A stretch of 64,000 nucleotides of DNA, from positions 83,144,713-83,208,712 of the forward strand of contig NC_030816.1 of the NCBI RefSeq assembly GCF_001704415.2, in the 5' to 3' direction. Both the position numbers and the translations under genes were made by a program. The notes below the pieces were generated by a model. That model did not search any database, was not told the origin of the DNA, and was given only the letters and a program-made list of their open reading frames with translations. Below, one piece after another: positions 32,641-43,669 of this stretch. Each line of letters opens with the position of its first letter. Positions within the stretch are counted from its first letter, which is position 1. The DNA is from Capra hircus (lineage: Eukaryota; Chordata; Mammalia; Artiodactyla; Bovidae).

Positions 32641-34059
32641 TCATCAGACTACAGCTGAGATGATGAAAGTCTGTAGCTATCGGCTACCAGGTCACCTGCC
32701 CTCCACTCATTCCCTCTGCCCACCCCCATCACCTACCACAGAGAGGAAAATCCTGGTAATGAGAGAGAATAAAATCAACACAAAGAGAAGATGAGATGAG
32801 ATGAGACATGGAGAGTGAGAGCAAGCCCTGACTACACAGGCTGATTTCTTCAATGCAGCCCTGTCTCTCCCAGTTACAGGAGTCAATAAATCTCAACTCT
32901 CATTTAAGCTGCATGAAATTAAATCCCTGTCACTTGAAATCCAAAAAAAAAAAAAAATGAATAGCCTTCCCTTCAGGAGCATACTATTGAATGAAGGGTG
33001 ACGTATACAAATGAAAAACGACATGACAATTTTCAGGCAACAATTTAAGAATAATCATACATTCATTCCATTCACTCATGATTCAGTACTGCAGGAGAAA
33101 GAACTATTCTTCTCAAGGAAGATCCAAAAGCTATGACATCCACTTTTATTCTAGTTCTCACTTTATTCAACAACGTGCCGCTGCTTGGAATGACAGGACA
33201 AAGGTACTATGGAACATATCTAAAAGCAGGAGGAACACAAGGAAGAGCTGGACCTTATTTTATGCATCAGGGTGTTCACCATCATCCCCGTGGGAGTGGA
33301 GGCCATTAGGAGTACAGCAGAGTCATCAAATTCTGAAAATACATATTGCTTTTAAAACCAAAAACAAGCTTTAATTTGCAATCTCTTTTAAAAGTATTAA
33401 TGTATATCTTTCAAAGTAGGTTAAAAAGCTTATTTCAATGAAAGAAAGGTGGAGAGCAACAACAGCAAATCACACAAGTAGCAACATGCTCCTCTTCGCA
33501 AAACACTGAGAATCACTACTTTATACAATAGGCGTGTTTCTGAGAATCACTCTGTGACTCCTTGATTTGGGTCCTATTTTACCATCAATTACCATGATTA
33601 TTTCAGATCAATGGGCTGCTTCATTCAATCAGACAATCAGCGGTGTGTCATCTCCCTGCCAGGTCCTGATGGGTCAGTAGGTTAAGCAAAGTAAGTGATG
33701 AACACGCATCACTCCTCCAGAAAGTATGTTTCATGATACCAGCAGAATCCTAAGTCCATGGTGGGTGTCAAAAGTAGAGACTGCTTGGCAGAGCCCCACT
33801 TTGAGAAAGTCTCATCAGAGTCACCCTAAAAGTATCCTTCCACGAGGGTGAAGCTGTCGGCTTCAGTGTGACTTGCACAGTTCTCCAAGGCAGGCTCCAC
33901 CTCCAGCATCAGACCATAGAGTTTTGACAGGGAGCTTTGGTCCTAAGATATTCTTGAATCTGAGGAAGATGGCCAGGATCAGAAAACCCTAGAGGGCAGG
34001 TGAGATGGTGACTATTGACAGCTGATAGGCTCAGAGGCTGGCAAAATTATCTGTTGAAT
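32641..34059. other. Intergenic, nothing recognised
   Basis: Unique-looking, including GATGA repeats at about 32788-32807 and a 14-A run at about 32942-32956. Short frames (32534-32794, 33078-33374) show no family signature. Confidence 0.4.
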
Positions 34060-35125
34060 GAATCCCTTTAACTGCATGGATCACAACAAGTTGTGGAAAA
34101 TTCTTCAAGAGATGGGAATACCAGACCACCTTGCCAGCCTCCTGAGAAATATGTATGCAGGTCAAGAAGCAATAGGTAAAACTGGACATGGGACAACAAA
34201 CTGGTTCCAAATTGGGAAGGGAGTACGTCAAGGCTGTATGTTGTCACCCTGCTTATTTAACTTATATGCAGAGTACATCATGAGAAATGTTCTGCTGGAT
34301 GAATCACAAGCTGGAATCAAGATTGCCAGGAGAAACATCAATAACCTCAGATATGCAGATGATACCCACTCTAACAGCAGAAAGTGAAGAGGAGCTAAAA
34401 AGCCTCTTGATGAGGGTAAAAGAGGATAGTGAAAAGCTAGCTTAAAACTCAGCATTCAAAAAACTAAGATCATGGCATCTGATCCCATCACTTCATGGCA
34501 AATAGATGGGGAAAAAGTGGAAACAGTACAGATTTTTATTTTCTTGGACTCTAAAATCACTGTGGATGGTGACTGTAAGCACAAAATTTAAAAAACTCTG
34601 GTTCTTTGGAAGAAAAGCCATGAAAAACCTAGACAGCATATAAAAAAGCAGAGACATCACTTTGCTGACAAAGGTCCGTATAGTCAAAGCTATAGTTTTT
34701 CTAGAAGTCAGGTATGGATGTGAGGGTTGGACCAGAAAGAAGGCTGAGCACCAAAGAATTGATGCCTTCCTACTGCGGTACTGGAGAAGACTTTTGAGAG
34801 TTTCCTAGACAGCAAGGAGATCAAACCAGTCAATCCTAAAGGAAATCAACCCTGACTATTCATTGGAAGGACTGATGCTGAAGCTGAAGTTCCAATACTT
34901 TGGTCACCTGATGCGAAGAGCTGACTCACTGAAAAATACCCTGATGCTGGGAAAGATTGAAGGCAGGAGGAGAAGGGGGTAACAGAGGATGAGATGGTTG
35001 GATGGCATCACCAGCTCAATGAACATGAGTCTGCAAAAACTTGGGGAGATAGTGAAGGACAGGGCAGCCTGGCGTGCTGCAGTCCATGGGGTCACAAAGA
35101 GTCAGACACGACTTAGTGACTCAAC
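34060..35125 (+). mobile_element. BovB LINE, 5'-truncated
   Basis: Begins within the reverse transcriptase at the same consensus point as the 11.2-kb copy ('ccctttaactgcatggatca'). It keeps the YADD motif (about 34355-34366) but shifts frame directly after it. It ends 'cacgacttagtgactcaac', followed by AAAC repeats. No clear target-site duplication is visible. Confidence 0.92.
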
Positions 35126-35404
35126 AAACAAAGCAAACGAAACACACCGTGACATCTTTGTAGCAAAGGATCTTTTTGCTGAAATGACATCACCTCCAGG
35201 GGCCTGTAATTTTGGTAAATTCTGATTCCTAGGAATAATATATCTCATATCTACTGAACTTTCCACGATGACCAAGAGTTTTCAACACTGTGGTTTAGGA
35301 AACTGGAACTTCAGAACATGTACCAACAGCATTTTGGCTTGAATGCCAGCCAAGCACTCTCTGCCCAAAGGTGGGATCAGTCAAGACTTGAGAAATCAGG
35401 ATAT

Positions 35405-35697
35405 TAACTACCATTTATTTGTGCTCACTATGTGCTATATCAGGCTTCCCTGGTAGCTCAGATGGTAAAGCGTCTGCCTGCAATGCAGGAGACCCAGGTT
35501 CGATCCCTGGGTTGGGAAGATGTGCTATATCAAATTGTATCAACGTCATCTTATCAAATCTCACATGACTTTACATGGTAAATATTGTTATCCCCATTTT
35601 AGAGATGACAAAACTGAGGCTCGGAGATGTCACCTGCTGCTAAGCAGTGGAACTAGGACGTGATTGTTTGTTCAGCTCCAAAACCCACACTCCAAAC
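35405..35697 (-). mobile_element. MIR-type SINE, twice interrupted
   Basis: 'accatttatttgtgctcact' and 'atgtgctatatca' lie on the left. After a 77-bp insertion come 'tatccccattttagagatga', 'caaaactgaggctcggagat' and 'ctgctaagcagtggaactag'. The CASTOR2 retrocopy was inserted at its 3' edge. Confidence 0.75.
35443..35519 (+). mobile_element. 77-bp tRNA-like head-only insertion with 13-bp TSD
   Basis: Only the tRNA-like head of Bov-tA is present. The ends CTTCCC (35445-35450) and GGGAAG (35514-35519) are perfectly complementary, as in an acceptor stem. The A box TAGCTCAGATGG (35454-35465) and B box GGTTCGATCCC (35497-35507) are near consensus. ATGTGCTATATCA flanks it at 35430-35442 and 35520-35532. 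No body, tail or poly(A) followed it in. Confidence 0.88.
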
Positions 35698-35707
35698 ACC
35701 TGCTCCC

Positions 35708-38649
35708 TCAGCTGCAAGTTGCCAGCATTGTCAAGGAGAGTATCCCACTCTTCACCTACAGCCTGATCAAACTTGCCTCCCTGTCCTCTGAGACCAGGTG
35801 CAAATTCTTCAGTCTGATCAAGACGCCAGAGGATTACACCATTATTGTCGATGAGGAGGGCTTCCTGGAACTGCCCTCCTCAGAACACCTGGGTGTGGCC
35901 GATGCCACCTGGCTGGCCCTCAGTGTGGTGTCTGGCAGCGGCAGCGTCAAGTCAGTCATCGCCCCACTGGCCAATCAGAACATCTGTGTCCACGCTGTCC
36001 ACCTACCAGATGGACTTCATCCTGGTGTGTGAGTAGGACCTGCCCTTCATCACCCACACCTTGCCATCAGAGTTAACCACCCTGCACATCATCAATAGCG
36101 AGATGCTGGCAGCTGAGAACCTCAGCATCATGCACTGCTTCATGAAGGCCGAGGCCGTCCAGAGGCCCATCATCCACCCACTGTCCAGCCCGAGCAACAG
36201 GCTCTGTGTCACCAGCCTGAACTCTGACATACCGCCCACTGTTGCCACACTCCTTATGGATGTCACGTTCTACTCCAGTGGACTGAAGGACCGCCTGGTG
36301 TCCTCCAGCGGTAACTGTGGCCCCACCCGCTTTTCCTTCTCCCTGATCGAGGGCTACATCTCCCTGGTGATGGACGAGCAGACCCAGCAGAGGTTTCCTA
36401 GTAATTTGTTGTTCACGAGCGTATCTGTGGGGCTCTGGAAGATGGTGAGGATTGGAGGTCAGGCCCTGGGATTTGATAAGTGCATCGAAGTGGCACGGAT
36501 CTCCGAGCCTTTGGCCACCGCAGACATCCCAACCTACTACAGCAGCACCTTCAAGTTCTTCCACACACTGGTGCCGGAAGAAAACATCAGCTCCCGGAAA
36601 GTCAGGCAAGCAGAAAAATAAGGAGGGCCTCTTCCATTCCTCCCCATCCGTGCCCCCAGGCCTGAGCCCACCCTGCCCTGAAGACTCTTGCAGTGTTTCT
36701 CAAAAGACTAGAAAATGGGCCCCGCAGCCCCCAAAGGATGGGTCTCTAGGAGACACCCTCAATGGCTGGGACCCAAGCCAAGGCTTCCCCGTGCCCTCCT
36801 GCCTTCCTGGAGTCCCCAGATCCTCCAGTGAGACCCCCCACCTCTTCCCCCAACCCAGAAAATGGTGTCTGGGGCCCAGGGAGTTGTAAGCCCAGCCACA
36901 TTCTCATCCAGCCTCACCTAGAGCTGGGGGGTTTGGGGGAGGGCGAGGTGGGGGGGAGGGGCGTTGGCAGATGCCGAAGGAAGCTGGGGTACCAATTCTC
37001 CTGTCATCTTGGGGGCTGGCTGAGCAGGGCAGAGTTCATGGAGCCCAGGAAGGCCCTTGTGAGGACAGCGGCTCTGGATCCTGCTTTTGCTGGTGTCTGG
37101 TTCCATCAGCTCTGGGCTGGTTCCTGTAGACTGGAGGCCAGTGGATGGTGGTGTGCTGGTGAGGCTCCCGGTGGGGGCGCAGGGAGCTGATCCGGGCGAG
37201 GACCCCAGACACCCAGAACCTTGCCTGCCAACCACAGGGCCTGTGCCCCAACTCCCAGCAAGACTGCCAAGGGGGTCCTGTCCAACCCTCTCCACCACAA
37301 GCGCTCATCCTCAGGGCAGCAGGGTTCCCTAGAGACCTAGCAACCTGGAACATGAGCTCCTATGCCCTCTCCTTTCCCCGGACCCTCCTGGGGCTGGCAG
37401 AGCCTCGGTTCTCCCCAGGTGGGGGCATCCCCAGCATTCTGGGCTGGGGTTTCCTTAGCTCACCCCCACCTCCCCAGCAATCGACTAGACTGGCCCAGGG
37501 CTCCCGCATTGTCCTGCCCTCCTCTCCCTGCCCCACTTGTGGGGGAACATGGAAGGCCTCCGTCCCCCAACTCACCTGCCCGCCCACCCCTCAGTCCAAG
37601 GACCGTGGCGTTCATGAGTACTTAACCAGGGAGGCAGCTTGTCTGAGCCTGAATAGAGAAAACCGTGCCTTGGTGTAGTTTCCCACTTAATGTATTTGCA
37701 CCCAGGCTACAGTTGGCACAGGGTTCAGGGGACAGGACCTGCTGAGCCTATTGGGGCCCAAAGTGTAACATCACTTGGTTGACATCTGTGGCTCCAGGGA
37801 CAACCATGAGAACTGGAGCTGCTTCCAGGGCTTTCCCTTCAGAGCAGAAAGCTGGAAGCAGAGGTCAGTTACGATCCAGGGGTCCCCAGGGCACCCCACA
37901 CAGGGCTGGCAAGGCAGAGTGGTTCTGAGCATCAGAGGAAGGGCCATGAGGAGGTGGACAGGTGGATGGCAGGAGAGCCCCCACCCAGAGAATGGGGGGA
38001 CCCCCGTGTCTCCTCTCCAGTGGGTGGTGTTTTCTGAGTGAGCAGGACCAGCAGAGTCCTCCTCAGTGACTAGACATCTACAGACAGTGCTGTCCCTGAG
38101 AGCACTTGAGTGCGTGAAAGCCCCACTCACCTCCTCTCCAGGCCGCATGGGACCCTCTGAGTCCCGGAAACCCACCCGGTCAGGGAGCTGTGTCTGAATC
38201 CTTACAGATATTCAGAGCCCAACCATTGATTCGGAACCCATGTGGCTGGATTTTTTTTTTTTTTGGTTGTTTTTTTTTAAGTGAAGTCATTTTGCACAAA
38301 AGTCCAGAACACCAAAAACATATCAATTGTTTGCTGGTTCTGAAACTGGGGTGACTGCATGGACAGGGCAGCCCTTCAGGTCCTGAGCCCCCTTTCTGTC
38401 CTTGGAAGGCCTTAATTTTTCCATGGTGTGCCCTCCAGTGACCCCGAGTCACTCCCCCACCTCTCCTCCCCACAGAGCAAGTGTGTGGGCCCCTGACCCC
38501 CAGAAACAGGTCTCCCCAGACAATATACGGACTAGGACATATATTGTACACACATATAGATACCTGTGTTTTATGTTGATATAGATATATACTGTAAATA
38601 GCATATATACTTGAGCACTATATATGTTAATATATATTTAAAAAAACAA
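35708..38649 (+). pseudogene. CASTOR2: CASTOR2 (GATSL2) processed pseudogene
   Basis: The translated sequence matches the cytosolic arginine sensor family (CASTOR1/CASTOR2), whose members bind GATOR2 and restrain mTORC1. Recognisable stretches include KTPEDYTIIVDEEGFLELP, PIIHPLSSPSNR, FSLIEGYISLVMD, LWKMVRIGGQ and LVPEENI. It fits CASTOR2 better than CASTOR1. Coding remnant is 35708-36621, starting about eight codons in, so it is 5'-truncated. Exons are fused without introns. Disabling changes: loss of about 12 codons near 35945, a one-base frameshift near 35990, a TAG at 36034-36036, and small C-terminal deletions. A 15-bp TSD with one mismatch (35693-35707 and 38650-38664) and an A-rich end show LINE-mediated retroposition. 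Confidence 0.92.
36622..38649 (+). other. 3' UTR of the CASTOR2 retrocopy
   Basis: Two kilobases of GC-rich, repeat-free sequence continue from the stop to an A-rich end at about 38638-38650 that adjoins the right target-site duplication. By inference this is the copied 3' UTR. It includes T-runs at about 38251-38278 and an AT-rich terminal part (TGTAAATA, ATATAT). Open frames here, up to 145 codons and on both strands, are by-products of high GC content. Confidence 0.75.
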
Positions 38650-39009
38650 CAAATACCTGCTCCCGTGTAACCTACACTACCAATTGCCCTCTAACTGCCA
38701 TTACCCACCTCTTTCATAGCTGCATAACCCCAATTGTGTATTAATCTTATACGAGCCAGCACCACTTCTCAAGATTCAAGTAAAGTATCATTGGTCTCTG
38801 AGAGAAATCAACATGAGCCACAAACACAAGCCTCATGCATAATTTCATGTTTTCTAGTAGGCACCCTGAAAAAAAGTAGTATAAGAGAAAAATCAATTTT
38901 TATAATCTGTCTTAATTAGCCCAATATACTTAAAATATTATCATTCAATATATAATCAGTTTAAAAAATTATAAATGAAAACTTATAAGGACACTAAAAG
39001 TGTGGGAGA

Positions 39010-39600
39010 AACCCAAGAGTTGAGGGCAGAAGAAATGAAAGAATGGAGTTGCGATTTACTGAGGCAGGACAACTAGAGGAAGGGGAGATTTGGGGCAAAG
39101 AAGAAATCAAGAACTCAGTTTTGATGCGTTGTTTGAGATGCCAATCAGACATTGCATGGTCAAGCTCAATTTGTGGATTTACAAGGTGGATTTATGAGTC
39201 TGGAGTTTGGTGGAGAGGTCCAAGTTGGAGGTCTAACTTGGGGAATCATTAGCGCATGAATGAATTTTAAAGCAATGAGATGGGATGAGCTCATCAAGAA
39301 AGAGAACAAATAGAGAAGAAAGGTTTGAGGACTGGCCTCAGGGTATTTGAACATTCGAAGTCCAAAAAAACTGGAAGAATCCCAAAAGGAGACTGAGGGG
39401 CAGTGTCAGTGTTATAGGAGGGGAACAGAGGAGCCAAGAAAAAAAAGTGTTTCAGAGCAAAAGGGCTGATCAACTACATCAGATGCTGCTGATGGGTCAG
39501 GAAAGGAAAGTCACCCACTGGGTCTGTCAGCACATCAGGAACTCTGCTAAGAGGAGCTCCCGTGGAGGAGAGGGCGCTAAAGCCCACTCATGCTCCACGT
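39010..39600 (+). repeat. Unnamed ancient mammalian repeat, segment 3 (left part)
   Basis: 'gaatggagttgcgatttact', 'aatcaagaactcagttttga', 'gttgtttgagatgccaatca', 'tgagtctggagtttggtgga', 'aagtgtttcagagcaaaagg', 'gctgatcaactacatcagat' and 'gctgctgatgggtcaggaaa' follow a known mammalian repeat. The element resumes at about 41465 with 'gactggagaagattcaaaag' and 'gaagcagttttgctgtaaaa', so 1.86 kb of other transposons lie inside it. Confidence 0.5.
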
Positions 39601-40815
39601 CAGGGAAATGGAACTCAGAACCACAGGGAGATATCACGTCACCCCTGTCAGACTGGCAGCTGTCAGAAAGTCAAGAAATGACAAATGTTGGTGAGGATGA
39701 GGATAAGAGGGAATCCTTGTGTACAGCTGGTGGGGAAGGGGTGGGGCCCCCATGGAGAGCAAAATGGGGATTTCTCAAAAAATTAGAAAGAGAGCTTCCA
39801 TACGATCCAGCAATTACACGCCTGGGTATTTATCCAAAGAAAACAAGAACCTAACTCAAAAAGATGCATGTGCCCTCGTGTTCATTGCAGCATTATTTAC
39901 AACAGCCAAGACATTGAAACAATATGTGTCCATAAATAGATGAATGGATTTGAAAACGTGGCATACATTTAAAATGTGGATTTTTAAATGTACCAATGTG
40001 AGAGTTGGACCATAAAGAAAGCTGCGTGCCGAAGAACTGATGCTTTTGAGGTGTGGTGTTGGAGAAGACTCTTGAGAGTCCCTTGGACTGCAAGGAGATC
40101 CAACCAGTCCATCCTAAAGGAAACCAGTCCTGAATATTCATTGGAAGGACAGATGCTGAGATGAAGCTCCAGTACTTTGGCCACTTGATGTGAAGAGCCA
40201 ACTCACTGGAAAAGACCCTGATGCTGGGAAAGATTGAAGGCAGGAGAAGGCGACAGAGGATGAGATGGTTAGATAGCATCATCAACTCAAAGGACATGAA
40301 TCTGAGCCAACTCCAAGAGATAGTGAAGGACAGGGGAGCCTGGCATGCTGCAGTCCATGGAGTCTCAAAGAGCCAGACACGACTTAGTGACTGAATAACA
40401 ACAATACAATGGAATATTAGCCATAAAAAAAGAAGGAAATCTTTCCATCTGCAACAAAATGGATGGGCCTTGAGGGTGTTATGCTAAGGGAAATGTCAGA
40501 CAGAGAAAGACAAATAGCAGATGATTTCACATATGTACAGAATCAAAAACGAAACAAACAGCAAATTCCCATTGGCTGTCTATTTTACATACTGTACTGT
40601 AAATTTCCATGTCACTCTCTCCATGCTGTATGACTCGGGGAACTTAAACAAGGGCTCTGTGACAATCTAGAAGGGTGGGATGGGGAGGAAGATGGGAGGG
40701 GAGTTTGGGAGGGACGGGACATGGGTGTACCTATGGCTGATTCTTGTTGATGTATGACAGAAAACCACAAAATACTGCAAAGCTATTATCCTTTAATTAA
40801 AAACAAAAAGGAAAA
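39600..40815 (+). mobile_element. L1 LINE 3' region split by BovB
   Basis: The left part (39600-39990) has 'gaaccacagggagatatcac', 'cagctggtggggaaggggtg', 'tacgatccagcaattacacg' and 'gtgttcattgcagcattatt'. The right part (about 40405-40815) has 'tacaatggaatattagccat', 'caaaatggatgggccttgag', 'cagagaaagacaaatagcag' and 'gggagtttgggagggacg', ending 'atcctttaattaaaaacaaa'. Confidence 0.82.
39993..40400 (+). mobile_element. BovB LINE 3' end nested in L1
   Basis: The last 400 bp of BovB, from 'gtgagagttggaccataaag' to 'gccagacacgacttagtgac', followed by AATAACAACAA. L1 sequence continues on both sides. Confidence 0.88.
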
Positions 40816-41005
40816 GCCCAAACTTGTAAATAAAAGATTGGAGGTTTTCAGAGGCAAGAGGTGAGGGGTGGGTAAAATGGGTGGAGAGAATCAAAGTGCA
40901 CAAACTTCCAGTTATAAAACAAATGTCATGGGAGTGTACTGTCCAGCATGGTGACTATACTTAATAATACTCTGCTGTATATTTGAGACTTGCTAGTACA
41001 TCTTA

Positions 41006-41194
41006 GGGCTTCCCTGGTGGCTGCCTAGATTGCAGGAGACCCGGGCTCAGTCCCTGAGTTGGGAAGATCCTCTGGAGAAGGAAACGGCAACCCACTCCAG
41101 TACTCTTGCCTGGAAAGTCCCATAGATGGAGGAGCCTGGGAAGCTGCAGTCCATGGGGTTGCAAAGAGTCAGACACGACTGAGCGACTTCACTT
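41006..41194 (+). mobile_element. Bov-tA-type SINE with internal head deletion
   Basis: The head runs GGGCTTCCCTGGTGGCTGCC directly to TAGATTGCAGGAGACCC, so about 25 bp from the A box to the anticodon arm are missing. TSD: TAGTACATCTTA (40994-41005) and TAGTTCATCTTA (41195-41206), one mismatch. Confidence 0.88.
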
Positions 41195-41220
41195 TAGTTC
41201 ATCTTAACAGTTCTCATCAC

Positions 41221-41311
41221 TATGGCTGATTCATGTTGTATACGGCAGAAACCAACACAACACTATAAAGCAATTATCTTTCAATTAAAAACAAATAAGT
41301 TACTTTTTAAA
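41221..41311 (+). mobile_element. Very short L1 3' end with 12-bp TSD
   Basis: Ninety-one bp of the artiodactyl L1 3' terminus ('tatggctgattcatgttgta', 'caacactataaagcaattat') with an A-rich end. It is flanked perfectly by AGTTCTCATCAC at 41209-41220 and 41312-41323. Confidence 0.88.
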
Positions 41312-41464
41312 AGTTCTCATCACAAGAAAAGTATTTGTAACTATGTGTGGCGATGGATGTTAACTAGATTTATTGTGATCACTTATCAACACATAAAACT
41401 ATCAAATCATGTTGTACTAACATGACTAACACAATGTTACATGTCGGTCACAGCTCAGCATTTT

Positions 41465-41620
41465 AAACCTGACTGGAGAAGATTCAAAAGAAAATTGAAG
41501 GAACAGAAGAAGAGTTAGTGAGTAGGGAAACCATTTGAAGCAGTTTTGCTGTAAAAAAGAGAAACAGGTATTTCAGTGTAGAAGTTTCGGGGTTGTTGTA
41601 TGTGCTTCCTTGGGTGAGTA
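41465..41620 (+). repeat. Unnamed ancient mammalian repeat, segment 3 (right part)
   Basis: Continuation of the element at 39010-39600: 'gactggagaagattcaaaag', 'gaagaagagttagtgagtag' and 'agcagttttgctgtaaaaaa'. It fades after about 41600. Confidence 0.45.
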
Positions 41621-41798
41621 TCGTTCAGTGGAGTGGAAATATGATTTTGAAGAAAGGGAAAGATGAAATTGACACAAGGGAAATTCTTAGGTAGACAGGA
41701 TGGGAGGGGCAGCAGTCCACAGCTTGAGAAAGTGAGATGAAGATAGGAATACAGAAGCCCACCCGGGATCTCCTGTTATGTAAAGCTATACATGTACG

Positions 41799-41916
41799 AT
41801 GCAATGGACGTGAGTTTGAGCAAGCTCTGGGAGTTGGTGATGGACAGGGAAGCCTGGCATGCTGTAGTCCATGGGGTTGCAAAGAGTTGGACACGGCTGA
41901 GCAACTGAACCGAACT
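41799..41916 (+). mobile_element. BovB LINE 3' tail
   Basis: About 115 bp of the BovB terminus in plus orientation ('gggagttggtgatggacagg', 'gaagcctggcatgctgtagt', 'ttggacacggctgagcaac'). It faces the minus-strand BovB tail at 41945. Confidence 0.88.
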
Positions 41917-41944
41917 AATACATTTTGATGTTTGTTGTTGTTGT

Positions 41945-42292
41945 CCAGTCGCTAATTGGGACCCCATGGACTGCAGCACACCAGGATTCCCCATCCTTCA
42001 CTATTTCCGAGTTTCCTCAAACTCATGTCCATTGAGTCAATGATGCCAGCCAACCATTTCATCCTCTGTCATCCCCTTCTCCTCCCGCCTTCAATCTTTC
42101 CCTGCATCAGGGTCTTTTCCAATGAGTCCGTTCTTCACATCAGGTGGCCAGAGTATTGGAGCTTCAGCTTCAGCATTAATCCTTCCAATGAATATTCAGA
42201 GTTGATTTCCTTTAGGATTGACTAGTTTGATGTCTTTGATGTCCAAGGAACTCTCATGAGTCTTCTCCAGCACCACAATTCAAAGGCATCAA
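41945..42292 (-). mobile_element. BovB LINE 3' end
   Basis: Minus-strand BovB from 'ttgatgcctttgaattgtgg' to the terminus at about 41945 (TTGTCCAGTCGCTAATTGGG, about 10 bp deleted inside). Its last 115 bp are complementary to the plus-strand tail at 41799-41916. Confidence 0.88.
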
Positions 42293-43669
42293 CTGAGTCA
42301 TGTTATTTGATTTTTCAGCTGTCTACAGGCAAAACAACATCCTAGTAGAAACATTTTACCAGGAGACCCTAAAGGGGTTTACCAAGTGACTTATATGATC
42401 AGTAAAGACATGGGCTTTGAAAGCCAATAGACCAACAGGCAAAGCAGAGATTCAGGACCTTCAGAACAATGAGACTCTCAGCTGCCCTGGAAGCCACAAA
42501 TTGAAGCTCAGAATAAGAGGGTTTCCAATACTTTAAGAATGTAATAATTTAACTCTGCTATTTATTTGTCCTACACTGATGACTTTCTCAATAAAAATCA
42601 AGAGCTGGACCTCTCCCAGAAAGCACATTCATCCCATTCTGAGGTCATTCCCCTGGAGTAAGGAGCTCCTTTGGAAATGGATGTGGTTTTTGGCAGGAGA
42701 CAGCAGGAAAGAGTCCCACATTCTACTCAGTAGACATCCCCTGACTCCTACTTAAGCTCAGCCGAGTTTCCAGGAGGTGGGAAATGGAAGTCAGTTTTAA
42801 GGACAGAGAAATGAAATGCCATAAGGGAAAGTTAAGGGCTCTGCACTCACGATCCCAATGTGGGGGTGGGATTTTCCCCACACCACCAAGTGATGCTCTG
42901 TGACACCAACTGGGTCCTACAAATCAGCTCCATTCTGACATTATCTATCTGCAGAGAGCATCAGGTTCTGCAGGTAAAGAGCTCAGACCCCAAGCACAAG
43001 TCCAGGTTGTTACCTGTGCTTCTGCTTGGCTACAAGTTGGAGGTTCAAACAATCCCCTCCAACTCAAAAACAAACACTGCAGCAGTTTCCCATGGCTCAT
43101 AGAAAGTGAAACTCTAAGCACAGCCTCCTGGCTCCTTCCTACACTGTAGCCCCGCCCCCTCCCCAGCCATGGTGCCTCAGCCCCTCTGTCCTTTTTCTGT
43201 CCTTCACACACACCACGTGCCCTTCCCTTCATCTGACACACTTCTCCCTCCATCCTGCCTCATTTTCTCTGCTTGAGCCTCATTTCCACTCAGAACCTTT
43301 GTAACATCCCTGAGCGGGTTACATCCCCATCCTGTGTTCTCATTAAGCGGTGTGTGTCTCTTTGCTGCAGACACTGTTTTGAGTCCTGTTGGGCTGACAT
43401 GATCAATACCCAAGAAGGCGTTATACTCCCACCACCAGGCATAGAAGAGGTAATTGGTCAGGATGGGCTGAATACATGATATAAAGATGAAACGCGCATC
43501 AGAGTAGTTCTCTGCTGTCTACAGAGTGCTTCTGCACAGAGTAACATGTCACCTTACAACTTCACTTTGAAGGCAATGTTAGCACCACCTTTCTGTAGAT
43601 GACAAAGCTTACTTTTCTTAGATTTAGTTCTGTTTTACTCTCCTGTGATTTTGTAAAATGCTATTTCAT
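42293..43669. other. Intergenic, nothing recognised
   Basis: Unique-looking. Frames at 42860-43102 (+), 42945-43253 (-) and 43204-43479 (both strands) lack recognisable domains. Confidence 0.4.

Larger units (their letters stand above)
40840..41460 (+). mobile_element. L1 (L1MA-like) 3' UTR, hit by two later insertions
   Basis: 'ggaggttttcagaggcaaga', 'gtgtactgtccagcatggtg' and 'actatacttaataatactct', then 'gcttgctagtacatctta'. After the inserts come 'agttctcatcacaagaaaag', 'gtatttgtaactatgtgtgg' and 'caaatcatgttgtactaaca'. With the two inserts removed, the joined target reads as a normal L1 end. Confidence 0.78.

Noticed and set aside
35443..35519. Functional tRNA gene
   Set aside because: The sequence is the SINE head, has no Pol III terminator directly downstream, and its anticodon region matches Bov-tA rather than a decoding tRNA.
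36452..37678. Several open frames of about 80-145 codons on both strands
   Set aside because: They lie in the GC-rich 3' UTR of the CASTOR2 retrocopy, where stop codons are rare by composition.
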